A stretch of DNA of 64,000 nt, taken from Chaenocephalus aceratus (taxonomy: Eukaryota; Chordata; Actinopteri; Perciformes; Channichthyidae). The notes under the pieces are model-generated. The model searched no databases. It was not told the origin of the DNA and worked only from the letters and a program-made list of their open reading frames with translations. Positions 41,422 through 64,000 of the stretch are shown here, piece by piece (the stretch's first letter is position 1; the number at the start of each line of letters is the position of its first letter). A program made the position numbers and the translations under genes. The stretch lies in the NCBI GenBank assembly GCA_023974075.1, contig CM043788.1, positions 26,564,980-26,628,979 of the forward strand, given 5' to 3'.

Positions 41422-42252
41422 CAGTGGCGGCACTGAAGCACCCCCCAGGATAGCCATAGCACCCCCTAAGCACCCCCAAGAAATGTAGGTTCGAAAATAA
41501 TATGCTACAGTACAGTACAGTACAAGTAGCCTACTTCTGGGTCTCTGTGTTTAATTCGAGCTCTGCTCTGTGTGCGTGCGTGCGCGATTGAGCGAGAGAG
41601 AGCGCGCACCGGTACCGGAGATCGTTGTGGTTAGCATCTGGTGCTAGCTACGCTAATGGATATAAGGAACTTTTTCCACAACAAGGTGGAGGGAGAACTC
41701 TCTTCTGTCAGACTGAGAGTATCAGATAACCTCTGCTCAGGTGAAGTAAAGGACTCTCTCAGTGTTTAGATAGTTAACTTTAGTCTAAGTTATCTCAGTG
41801 GGTCTCAAAACGGTTTGGTCACGATTAATGTAAATAAGTATTTCTGAGGCACACGTTTATATGATCATTATAGGTATAAAAAAATAAGAGCATAAATGAA
41901 AAACAGGTATGAAATACTATATGACAGTAAAACAAGAATACAGTTTGAAAGGGGAGTGATTTGTAAAATATCCATAAAGAAAAAGTAAATCTGTTTACAG
42001 TTCTGTTTCATATGGGTGTTGAGAGATGTATCCATATATCTCTTCATTTTGCTCTCAAAGTGCACCAGATTGATGCTTTTGATTTCAATATTTAAAAGAA
42101 AATCTGTATGTGCGTGTGGGGAGTGTTGCAGTAGAAAATTCAACTGTAGCGCACGGGACATTAATGGGAAACCCTAAATGTTTGAGCACCCTCTATGAAA
42201 CGTCAAGCTACCCTACAGCACCCCCAAAAGAAAATATCTGGCACCGCCACTG
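41422..42252 (+). mobile_element. hAT-type element F with a retained first exon
   Basis: Ends CAGTGGCGGCACTGAAGCAC at 41422 and, in reverse complement, CAGTGGCGGTGCCAGATATT from 42252. The 8-bp duplication TTAGGAAT is perfect (41414-41421 and 42253-42260). Subterminal AGCACCCCC words occur at both ends. Near 41657 a short coding exon reads MDIRNFFHNKVEGEL and ends with CAG|GTGAAG. This is the usual first exon of hAT transposases with a TTF-type finger. The rest of the transposase is absent. Confidence 0.82.
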
Positions 42253-42639
42253 TTAGGAATCAATTAATTTACTGACTTCCTGCCCATACAAACATTACTT
42301 TACTGCTGATAACAGTGAAAAGATTAGAAGAAAGATCTCAGGGATTGGTGGTTTCTTCAGCTTCAGAGTAGAGCGTTCAGGTCTCCAGCATGCTGCAACA
42401 AAACTAAGCTGCTGTGTTTGTTTCCACAGCAGAGGCTCTAGTCTAGAGTGAGACTTCCCGGCTCCTTTGGGCAAGGCAGTGAGCCGGCAGGGACAGAGAG
42501 AGGGGAGGTGTTGAGAGATTACCAAAGTGATCGATAGAATTACTAACAAAGAACTGCTAACAGAGCACTTATATACTAATAAAGGACTGGCTTATCTATA
42601 GCCAGTTGAGTAGCACTTGAAATGCTTGGCTCTATGAAA

Positions 42640-42755
42640 CCTGATGTACTTATATGATTCTGTTTTCTTCAAGGTTGTGTCTTCCTGGTCGAATGTACTT
42701 ATTGTAAGTTGCTTTGGATAAAAGTGTCAGCTAAATGCAATGTAATGTAATGTGA
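42640..42755. repeat. Teleost SINE-like tail (GCTTTGGATAAAAGTGTCAG)
   Basis: The segment TGTAAGTTGCTTTGGATAAA, then a GTCAGCTAAATGCAATGTAATG end, is the reverse-complement relative of the core seen at 30196. It ends in short ATGTA repeats as such elements usually do. Confidence 0.55.
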
Positions 42756-42857
42756 TCGGGGCATAAAACCTCAGAATATTCACTGCGAGGAATGTAACAT
42801 CTGCTAATCCCATCACAGATACACAAACACACACGCACACATGGACGCACAAGCAAA

Positions 42858-42974
<117 letters not shown>

Positions 42975-43518
42975 GCCTGGTTCAGAGAGACGCTTGTTCT
43001 GTGTTACTTTAATCTCAATTCATTAGGACAAAATTATCGTTACTGTATAATGCAGCAAAAGAAAAGAAATGCATATACATTATATATTTAAAATACAACT
43101 GTAAAGCAAATAAATGGTTGTTTACTAATAATTTAAAACATGAACTAAAGCAGTTTAGTTATGAAGAGTAAAATGATAATAAAAAGGTAAAAACATAAAT
43201 ATGTTTTGGTTAAATGTGTTGTGTCCAATTCTACTTACTTAACAACAGGCCGAATCTATAGCAACAACAGAAAAAGACAATCAAACCCCCTATTTTGTAA
43301 AAAAAAAGAAGCTTTTAAACTTCAAAAACTCCGATTTTTGTGTAGTTTCCCAAAAAGCCCTGTCATTTAAACAGAAAATGTTGACGCATGTATTAAAGGT
43401 GGAGTTTAAAATATTGAGCAACTTTTCCCGTAACTTGGCTGTCCCACAATTGTGGTAAGCAAAGGAGTATTAGGGGAGAGGATGGGGATGTAAGCCAGAG
43501 AGGGGGGTGGGGTTGGGC

Positions 43519-43537
43519 GGGGGGGGGGGTATTAAAA
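43519..43537 (+). promoter_or_regulatory. comp core promoter: G run followed by a TATA-like box
   Basis: An 11-base G run (43519-43529) is followed at once by TATTAAAA (43530-43537), about 100 bases upstream of the comp start codon. With usual spacing, transcription would start near 43560, giving a 5' UTR of about 80 bases. A TATA box fits a tissue-restricted matrix gene. Inferred from sequence. Confidence 0.5.
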
Positions 43538-43638
43538 CCGAGTGCTGGCACAAGGTCTGCAGGAGGAGCACAGAGTCTGAAGGCAGAAGAGAGAGGAGAA
43601 GCTACCTGAACAGTCACCATCTGCAGCTCAGACTCACC

Positions 43639-53345
<9,707 letters not shown>

Positions 53346-53662
53346 AGACACTGAGCAAGCCCAGGGAATTCTGGGAAACAGGTTCCAAAGCACAGCTGGG
53401 ATCAGAAATAAAACCATCACTTATATACAAAGGCTTGTAAGAAGTCAACCAAATATGTTTTAACATAAAGACTGATATATAATCTCCTGACATCAGGGAA
53501 AAATCTTCGGAGCAGCATCAGGAAGACAAATAGTTTTTAATTGTTTAGCAAACGGAAATATCTGTCATAAATAATTTTGTGACTAAATATTGTCCTATAT
53601 TGTATTCAAATTTCAATTTATACTTTGAAAGAACTATTGAAAATATTTAACTGTCACTGATG

Positions 53663-53668
53663 AATAAA
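53663..53668 (+). terminator. Candidate comp polyadenylation signal
   Basis: AATAAA 318 bases after the comp stop codon, about 180 bases before the Tc1 element. An earlier hexamer lies at about 53406. The choice between them is unresolved. Confidence 0.5.
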
Positions 53669-53847
53669 ATGTGGATTTTGTTAAATAATGTGCATTATAC
53701 ATTTTATGCATTATATTTGAATATTAACCAGCAATTATGAAATATCTAATGAGGAAGGTAGTCTTAAAAGTGTCAACATGTCAGAGAAGTACGGAAAAAA
53801 TGTTTTCAAAACTAGTCAATTGTTATTTAAATTACTATTACTATACA

Positions 53848-55461
<1,614 letters not shown>

Positions 55462-55469
55462 TATGTATA

Positions 55470-58400
55470 TATATGTATATATTTTGTGTCATGTAAAGCA
55501 GCTTTAAATATCTAGAAATAACATGTTAATGGCAGAAGAAGTCAAACATTTTGTTTTAAGTAACAGACGTGACGTTTTTTCAAACTCAACAGCTTTTAGT
55601 GGAAATCAACATTCTGAACATTTCACAAGCATGCACATATCCAAAATAATCTTTTAAATTTTGCATTTGGAAATACAGATTACAAAATAGAAACAATAGC
55701 AAAGACAATATACAACAGGATCGAACACCATGCACGTCCACAGCAAACACGCTGTGACGTTGTAAAATGACATCGGGCCGCTTTTTTAAATCAGCATTTT
55801 CTGAAAATTAAGACTATTTGCAGAGAAACATCTGTCTTCCACATTCAATTTAATTGACATTTTCTTTCATCTTATAAACAAATGGTCACATAAGGAGAAT
55901 CACATGGCAACGAAGAAATTACTACAGATCTTTTACTACGACTCACAGGACAACAGTGGTTTATGCTACTATCACTAGAAGCTTTAAGTGGAATTTAAAC
56001 TATGTTTTTCCAAAGACACTTGTAGAGTCATTTAGAAAACCCTGTGTTATTAAAGGGACATTTTATTCAGACCTAAAACACCCTGGGAACAAGCAGTAAA
56101 GATGGAGCACCAACTCTTTCTTTTTCACGTGGGATCAATGATACGCCTTTTAACACAGGACTCCTGTTTAAGACTGCTCTGCTTCTTCAGTTTGGGACAA
56201 GATATCACCTTCACTGCTTTTCAACACAACATACTGCGCTAACAAGTAACTCAAGAAGTCAGTGGAGGCTCAGACCACAACAAGCAGATGAGTAAACACT
56301 GCATAACTTGGAAAATATAAATTCATTTTGAGGTGATTTGTTCATCTCAAGACGGAAACGAAATTTCGTTCAGTAGCCATAAAAGTGTTTCAGTGTTTAG
56401 CTTCAGATGCCTTTTTTGTGAAATTACCTCAATGTCTCAAAATGCTAATTCATGCTCTACACGTGAGAATGTTTCACCACCAAGAAAGGATCACGCAAAG
56501 ATATCCAAGTCTGCCGAACAAAGTTTACTGACTTTTTTATTTCTTGAATTTAATTGAATTAGCTGCCTAGCTTGAGTTAAATTATTTGTGTAAAATGTTG
56601 TGGCTCTTAGCTGACTCTATAGACAACAAACCAAAGACAATTAAAAAAGGAATGTAATTATTGTTTACACTATATGTTATTTTCCATCTCTGATGAGTTA
56701 CAACAGAAGTGCAGACCAGTTGGAGTCCATCAACTTTTCAGTGGTACAACATTTTCTACCTCGAAATATTTTGCAGGTAGATGTTTTTCTGCAGCATTTT
56801 ACATTAAATGAAGGATGGTGTACTGGAGCAGAGTTGTTTGAAACATTTTCCTTTTGATTATATCTCATTGTTCTCATATGACCTGAACCCTAGCGTTACA
56901 GTGTGCTCTAGTGTTGTGTAGTCAAGATGCAGAGACTGCTTCACATGAGTATATTTCAAGTTGCCACTATCATCTATTTCTGTAAGAACCATGACTCGCT
57001 CAATGTGGGGGGGGGGGGGGGGGGGGGGGGGGGTGACCAACAAAGAAATACATTCGGAGTGCCGTTCTGTTCCAACACGAGAGCGCAAGCTGCACTGGAG
57101 TAAGCCCTTTCTAGTTTTGCATCCCCTAAAATCTTCACAGATAAAAAAAAAACAAGACAAAACATATTTTACAAAGGAAAATAGAGTATTCATCTTTTTC
57201 TTTGACATGAAAATACCTCCGGAGTTTACATCCGGTGTGAAACAGTCAGCATTCACATCGGGCAGAACAGTCCCTGCTCAAGAGCCAGGAAGTTACAAAT
57301 AAAGTGCGAAGCAACTAGTTGACCAAACATTGCACAAAAACAAACAACAACACTTCACACAGTCCCACAGCTGACATGATAGGCAACAACAATAACTCAG
57401 CATAGCCAGATGTAACTCCTGTACATAACTTGGGAGAAGAATCAGCTCCATGTGTCTATCATGTCAGTCGACTGTGTAACGCACAAGCTTCAGAAGATTC
57501 AAGTCCACGTATGCAAACAATCAGTGCACGTGCCAATCTGCAAAACACAACCTGATTCCATTGTTTTAAGAAAGCCAAAGGGTTGTGCTGAAGAAGAGAG
57601 GGCCTGCGTTTTTTTTACACTCGTACATTGCGAGATGCTACAGTGAGAAGAGAGTGATTCCTCAGAAAAGAAGAGAAGTTGGCGACTGAAGAGCAGAGAG
57701 AAAAAAAAAAAACTCCAAGCAGAATTTGGCAAACAGGCTAAAACTAGGACGCTGCCACAGGTAATACATTCTTATCATTCTTGAAGTAGCATTATACAGA
57801 GATGGAGGTAACGGAGCCACAGGAGAAACCCATACATGCATTGCTTTAGACTTTGTGATAGCGTTATGTTACACAAATCAAACCTGCAGAGCTATAGAAG
57901 GCCTTCGTTAAGAGGTTTTGACTGTCAGTTTAGACATGCATTTTGTTTCAGCTATAGCATATGTACAAGATCAGTGTGGATGACTAGTACTCAGCAGGAT
58001 GACAGGAAGGAAGTGACGGGGGGGTTCAAATCACTGTTGTATTACTGTTAATGGCTGCATTAATAGCAATGCAACACTGGAGTTTGGGCTCGAACACATA
58101 TGTTGTTTTAGGGATAACACATTTGGAAACATGTAATATGTAGAGAATGAGTTGTATACATTTGTTTTAGTGGCTTAAAGGAAAAATCCAACAGATTATG
58201 GGAAAGTGTTGTGCATTTCTGGGCCTTTTTCTTCCTCTGATGTGCCTGGTAACAAATGTCCGGATATTTTCAGGAAATAAAGTGAAATTTTTGATTAATT
58301 TTAAACATTGAAAGTAAGGTCCAGCATCAGTTCAGTGTAGGATTAAAGAGAAAGGGTTTCTTTCTTCTGCAGCAACTTTGCACTGATGTTTAACAGTCAC

Positions 58401-59746
58401 ACAGGAAGAGATGCAGGTGGAGGGATACATATGGAGGAAGATAGGTTTGAAAAAAACTGTTTAAAGTAAAGCTGGATTTAGGTTTCTTGTTACTCTGGTG
58501 TAGGAATATATTTGTAGTTCAGTGTACGATTTCACTCGTTGATTGTCATAGCACTACTGCAACACTCATTTTCTTAACACAAAGCCCCAATGTTGAACTA
58601 AACCTTCAGTTACAAATGTGTCCACTGACTGAAAAGAAGACTACTAGAATGGCCATTTGTTGTTTTGCATTCATATTAAATTCAATACAATAAATACAAA
58701 TTGTACATACTGTAGGGACATAGAGAACATAGAGAAAGAATGGCTAAGTGGACAGTGGATGAACTGTAAAGGGCCTAGCTGGAAAACAAAATTAATGTGT
58801 CCAGTATTATTGAAAAGGAGAATATTAAGCCTTTTCTTCAAATCGCTCAAAGCTGTCCTCCAATCTACTATCTCTGCCAACATCAGACACATTTAGGAGA
58901 AAACAGCCGGATACGAACACAACAGATCTTTCTTTATCTCTATATATTTGCGGTGTAATTTTCCTTTTTTTGCCTGCTTTCCCACACCATTTCAGAAGAA
59001 TAAATCCAGCTCAAGTCCAGAAATAAACAATAAAACATTAAAGATGGATTTTTCCTTTAAAGGTCTTTTTTTTTTTTGTCTCATTTGCATAGGAATCACA
59101 AATCTGAAGAAGGCAAACAAAACATTGGATGCAGGGAAACAGCAGACGATTAACACTTTGACTGAATCAATTGAACATCAGTAGATAGAGTTGTGCAGTA
59201 AACCAAACGTGATTCCTTTTGGGGAGGGGGGAGGGGGTTGGAAAACCTTCCCACAGCGCTTTAGGCAAGTCAATGATTAGCACGTCTGGACATGAACATT
59301 ACAATATACCAAACATGATCCCACACACTTACACACACCTCCCAGGGAAACTCTGACAAAAGGCCAAGGCAGATTAGAATTTGACACAATTTGTTCAACA
59401 CATTTTGGCAAAGTCATGGATGTAGTCAGAGATGATATCAATATGTACATGTTCAGATGACACTTGACATGAAATGTGTAAACATTTTTCCGGTAAACAG
59501 TTTTAGACTCGACTACATCCCTGGTTGTTTTTGCCGTTTCTAACACTGAATGGAGCTGGACCGATGTCGGTGCTTTCTGAAATGTTGCATACAATACTGA
59601 ATATATAAATACACTCATATTCTTTCTTAAACAGGCCCGGTATGTACTTCATCCAGTTTACAACATGGGAGTAATCACAGACGCTCTACAATGAAAATAT
59701 CCTCATATTTATAAATTAAAATTTGCATCATACGAAAACAACCAGT
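55470..59746. other. Gene-free stretch between Tc1 and element G
   Basis: AT-rich DNA without a recognisable coding stretch. It includes a 27-base G run at 57007-57033. It may be distal 3' flank or 3' UTR of crtc1, which is transcribed toward it, but there is no direct evidence. Confidence 0.4.
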
Positions 59747-60141
59747 CAGAAAAGGGTGTCGAACTCATTTCATCGCGGGCCACATTAGCATTATGGTTGC
59801 ACTCAGAGGGCCGGTTGTAACTTTAAACCTATATATATATAAATGTAATATATATTATATATGTAATGTATTATATTACATGATTGCCCCTACATTGGAT
59901 TATTATCACATAATAATAATAACTTCATAATTAACTACGTCTGAGAGCAGAAGTCAAGGGCAAATCATTGAAAGTCTCTTCAGTGTGCATGTTCCAAATT
60001 GAGATGCATTGTGGGACATGTAGTTTATGGACAATGTGCTTCTGTAAAGCGGCATGTAACCGTATAATAAACGTATTATATTCTTTGCAAATTAAGACGC
60101 AGGCCGGATTTGTCCCGTGGGCCTTGAGTTTGACAGCCCTG
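59747..60141. mobile_element. hAT-type non-autonomous element G (Charlie-like)
   Basis: Left end CAGAAAAGGGTGTCGAACTC, and reverse-complemented right end CAGGGCTGTCAAACTCAAGG (60141). The internal signatures TCGCGGGCCACATTAGCA and AGGCCGGATTTGTCCCGTGG are typical of a widespread vertebrate hAT family. No matching 8-bp duplication remains, so it is probably older than the other hAT copies. Confidence 0.7.
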
Positions 60142-61657
60142 ATTTAGAGCAGTTGATACTGTTAAATATCCAACGATGGACAAATAAATCCTAAACTCGG
60201 CATGGTGCTGTTGTTATTGACGACCTCTATGGCAAAGGTCGTTAGCGTTTTTATTAGAGCTTCCCTGTCAAGGAGCAAAAAGCCTCCCCATAATTGCGCT
60301 CCTTCTCAAACACTTTAAACCCATCCTTTGATTACTTTAGTGTTTTCGCCACACTTTAAAAAACATCAACAATTTGGCTATAAACTGTACCGATACAAAA
60401 TACAGTACATTGATTTGTCAAACCTTACACAACATAATCACAAATATCACTGACCAAAAGTTGAGTTCCTCTCAAATACAAGAAAATGTTACAATAAGTT
60501 ACGAAAATACGTTGTCACATCAGACACTTAAGTAGAACAGTAGAATACTCATGTAAGGCAAAATCAGGTGATTTCACAGTGACGACTTAAAAAGATTTAA
60601 GATTTTACTGTTTAAAAACAGACGGCTTTCTTCACTGAGAAGATGCTCAGTCTGGATATATATATATTGGCTTTTCACTGGCAGAAAATTAATTTGGATG
60701 TGTTTTCTTGCTTTCTAGTTAATAGAAATACCTGATGATTTTCTCAGAAAAAGTTAATTCAAGTGGCGTTAAACCAACCCTTTTCTGGAGCACGCAGCAT
60801 TTTGTGGAGCTGTGCTAAAACTATGATATTCAGATTGGACCGTTGGGCTGCAGCATGGCAACGTCTACAAGTCCTACATCAGAGAATGGCACATCGAACA
60901 CCAAAGAGCAACTATGGGGAGGTTTTGCACTCCTTCATTAACCAAGTAGCTTAACAAACACATATACAAATATGTTAGTAATTAATAAATAGACACAAAG
61001 TACATCAGTGCAATTTTACACTATGCGTACAGAGAGCATTTTGGCATCAAATTTAAATATGAAACGGAATATAAAATCTTTAACTAAATAAATAACATGA
61101 AACTACATAAAGCATCAAAACATACAGTACATGATGAAAAAAACATTTGGTTGTCAAAAATAAAGCTTTGAGTGTGAAATAGAAAGCCGTCGCGGCACGA
61201 TGGGACAAGCGAACCGGCTGTGGTTTGTTTTTCTTCTTCTTTTGTTTTTTTTAATACAGCCGCTACAACAGGTAGGGTTGAACCCAACGTCCGAGCAGCT
61301 TCCTGCTACGAGCAAATATCACAAAACAAAAGTGGATATGAAAAGAAAAAAAGTCAAATGTGCTATTTTTGGAATATATGTGGCATGTAATGGTACACTG
61401 TAAACACAGCAGGCTAGAGAAAGCGCTGAGCAACGAATCTCATTCAAAACGACAGCGAGGCCATTCCCTGGCAAGCCACTGAATGTCTTTTTCCCTGTTG
61501 TCTTTTGGTGGCGCATCATTTCAAAGGGAGTCGAGGGCGAGATCGGACAGCTGGACGGCCATGCAACGAGGGAGAGGGTTCATCCGGCCCTTTGGTTCTG
61601 TCATTCACAAGTTAGTGTGTTTTTTTTCTTCTCCTTGTTCTCGACCAGCTTCTCACG
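60142..61657. other. crtc1 3' flank, probable 3' UTR
   Basis: No coding stretch on either strand. It lies directly downstream of the crtc1 stop codon (61658-61660, minus strand), so the part near 61657 should be 3' UTR. Several A/T-rich hexamers are possible signals; I cannot choose one. Confidence 0.45.
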
Positions 61658-62701
61658 TTACAGCCTGTCCATCCTGAACGTGTCTTCGGTGGCGGGGTCG
61701 GTGAGCACCATGTCGGGGTCGTTGAGCATGTGCAGTCCGTCCAGGGTGAGCGGGTCGATCTTCAGCTCGTCCAATGGGAACTGAGAGTCTGCGTCGAAGC
61801 TGACGTCCCCGACGCCCGCCAGAGAGTTGGTCAGCTCTTTGGAGAGGCTGGGCGGAGACTCGCCTGTGACTGAGACACGTGACGTCAGAGGAACAAGTGG
61901 GAACTGACATCCCAAACAAACAGGCAGGCACCCTTTAAACTCGCTCTAAGTTTGACAGTGAGGAACACAGGCAGGCGAGTCCATCAATATCAATTAATAA
62001 ACTACCTGGCAACTAAAATAACAAAATAAGTTGTTTAAACTTGCATTCAAATATAAATAAATTCCTACATATTTTGTATTTAAAGTGCAACTACTGCAAC
62101 ACAGTATCATTTAGCATGAGGTCAGTGAACCTGTAGTTGCTTGTGTTAAAACAGTAAAGGCTAATTTGATCCTGGGGAAGCAAGTCAAACGTAATACTTC
62201 TCATGATACTCGTCATACAGTACAGTTCTCTGTAATTTAACCATGATTGTGTTCCATAGAAGAGAATAAAGGGTGTTAAACGTGACAGGGGCAAAACACT
62301 AAGAGTTTTTTTGCACACATGTACAATAAGGTGTATCTGATGGACAGGTGGTGTTGCTACCTGTGAGGATGATGTTGGGGATGTTGCCGTGGTTACTGTA
62401 GCCGAGCTGCTGCGAGTCCTGTAAGCTGCTCCCGGTGAGGCCCATCATGGCCGCCTGTGTGTAGTTGAGGGTGGAGCACTGGTTGTAAAGGCTGTTTGAG
62501 TTGATGGGGTTCTCGATCATGTTGAACTGCTCCAGCTTGAGCACAGAAAGATAAAGTCAGGTACAGAGGGGGGAACACTTTTCTGTCATTGTTGCTTTTC
62601 GTTGCTTTTGTCACCTGGTGAGAGAGGGCATTGGTCTGCCTTAATGTCAACTGCTGATCGTAGAAGGAGTCGCCAAATATACTGCCCACCATGGGAATGT
62701 G
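61658..62701 (-). CDS. crtc1: CREB-regulated transcription coactivator 1, C-terminal exons only
   Basis: Three coding exons on the minus strand: 62701-62615, 62535-62361 and 61863-61658. The frame is continuous across both junctions (phases 0 and 1). The first reads [20 protein letters not shown]. The second reads [13 protein letters not shown], then [15 protein letters not shown] and [19 protein letters not shown]. The last reads [20 protein letters not shown], then [20 protein letters not shown] and [13 protein letters not shown] followed by the stop. This is the C-terminal transactivation domain, nearly identical to vertebrate CRTC1. The N-terminal CREB-binding domain and the phosphorylation-controlled regulatory region lie beyond the right edge. 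The full protein is a cAMP- and calcium-responsive coactivator that moves to the nucleus when dephosphorylated. Paralogues crtc2 and crtc3 are less likely given the sequence and the neighbour comp. Confidence 0.93.
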
Positions 62702-64000
62702 CTGGAGAAAGAGAAGTGAGTCCCACAAATCAGAACAGATGTCAGGAACGCAGCTACATATAAAAGTCTGTAATTAAATGAGCCAGAAGGCAAGTTATCT
62801 GGGCCCACAGGCAGACAGTTCAGCGATGGAAAAACACAAGCAAACACACAACAGTCAGTCTGAGCAGCGCCCGAAGAAGCAAATGGGTTTCATGACCAGG
62901 GCTGTCGTGGTTATGAGACAAAAGAGGAGGTTGATGAACCAATTTTTAAAAAGTGATTCTCCTAAACACCTAATAACTTTAAATGAAAAAACATGAAATG
63001 GAAATATGAAAGTGTGGCTGTTTTCCCCATCGCTCAGGACAGGACACACAACAGTGCTGTTTTAACCGCAGCAGCCCTGTTCACTGTAACACAAACACAA
63101 TCAACCTGCTAAAAAGGGAAGTTCTCGTATTCCTCCACCGAAGTGATATCCTGACATGTTTGTCCTTTACAACTATCGGTCAGCGTAGCACTTAGATCTC
63201 ACTCTGGCTGTTTTCCAAACGTGGCAACAGCAGCTTTCCAAATGAAGATGTATTTAAGAAACAGTTTTACCAAACTGCAAAGCGTATTTACAGAAGATGA
63301 ACTTTCAGGCTGAAACAACTACCTGCATCATTGGATCACCTCTCTTTTCATTATTTTGGCCTTTATTTCATCTTTTGACATCAGTCAAATTCGAACACAG
63401 TGTGTTGATGATTTCTGTAACTATGATATTTTTTGTCAAGTTGCAGTAGATCAAAAGTAAGACAGTCTTTCCTAAATCTCTACATTGTTGATGGTGGGAA
63501 AATATTAATTTATTTAGGTAGTCAAGGTTGACAAAGTGTAACAACACTGGCCAGATAGTAAAATACTGGAATGTCCCTTGGAAATGTTCTTGCAATGAGG
63601 AAAGCACTAAAACTGAAACAAATCTGAACCGAAGGGCTTTACAACTTAATTCGATAGTAAAAGCCCCCCACAAAGAAATCCTTCCAGTCCACTGAAGAAG
63701 TCAATATGGAGGCAAACAGTGATTACATTTAAAATATTTTAAAATCAGCTTGGCAAATGTTTTAAAGAGGGAAATAAATCCAACACAATCGATACATGAT
63801 ACACACGCTGCGTTTTGTGGGAGTGAAATGGAATTCAATCATAACTTTTTTAGTTAACAAACAACCTCCCAAGGGTATCATTAATCAAATGATCTGCGAT
63901 TCAACAATTAAATTATATATTTTAGTTTTAACATTGCCATTGATAACTTCATTTCATTTTCTTTACTTGATGTGAGTAATTGCTTTACTTGATGTGGCCT
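62702..64000. other. crtc1 intron, no exon recognised
   Basis: No further CRTC1 coding exon was recognised up to the window edge, so this is most likely part of one intron. AT-rich near the edge. Confidence 0.5.

Noticed and set aside
56858..57256. Proline- or glycine-rich open frames
   Set aside because: Created by the 27-base G run; no family resemblance.

Overview
The window is nuclear DNA from a teleost fish, probably a percomorph. The genes have many small exons with GT/AG introns, and the proteins closely match vertebrate families. The interspersed repeats (L2-type LINEs, Tc1, hAT fragments, long CA/GT microsatellites, and a GCTAAC-rich repeat I know from percomorph genomes) are of fish type. 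I used no database search; gene names rest on residue-level recognition of conserved domains and on gene order.

Layout from left to right. (1) 1-5000: no coding exon; downstream of slc35e1, perhaps its long 3' UTR. (2) slc35e1, minus strand, six exons between 18067 and 4998. Its introns hold several transposons. (3) med26, minus strand, three exons between 23538 and 20217. (4) smim7, minus strand, five small exons between 26615 and 25218. One intron consists mostly of a 166-bp CA/GT microsatellite that touches the 5' splice site. (5) tmem38a (TRIC-A), plus strand, six exons 28283-36834. (6) A gene-free, repeat-rich stretch 36835-43500 (putative TIR transposon, 5'-truncated L2 LINE, hAT remnant, SINE-like repeat, microsatellite). 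(7) comp (thrombospondin-5), plus strand, 19 exons 43639-53345. (8) A Tc1 transposon 53848-55461 whose transposase carries one apparent frameshift. (9) A gene-free stretch to 61657. (10) The last three coding exons of crtc1, minus strand, 62701-61658; the rest of that gene lies past the right edge.

From memory of the human map, slc35e1-med26-smim7-tmem38a and comp-crtc1 are two neighbouring sets on chromosome 19p13.11, in the same relative orientations but about 2 Mb apart. Here they are directly joined. The genes do not form an operon or a shared pathway: one encodes an orphan transporter, one a Mediator subunit, one a small membrane protein, one an SR/ER potassium channel, one a cartilage matrix protein and one a CREB coactivator.

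I found no obviously new multi-gene system. The most informative structure is the transposon layer. At least seven hAT-type elements lie in the window, six with intact 8-bp target duplications. Several have lost the catalytic part but kept an N-terminal zinc-finger exon. One of them fills almost all of an slc35e1 intron and appears to have duplicated the branch-point-like motif.
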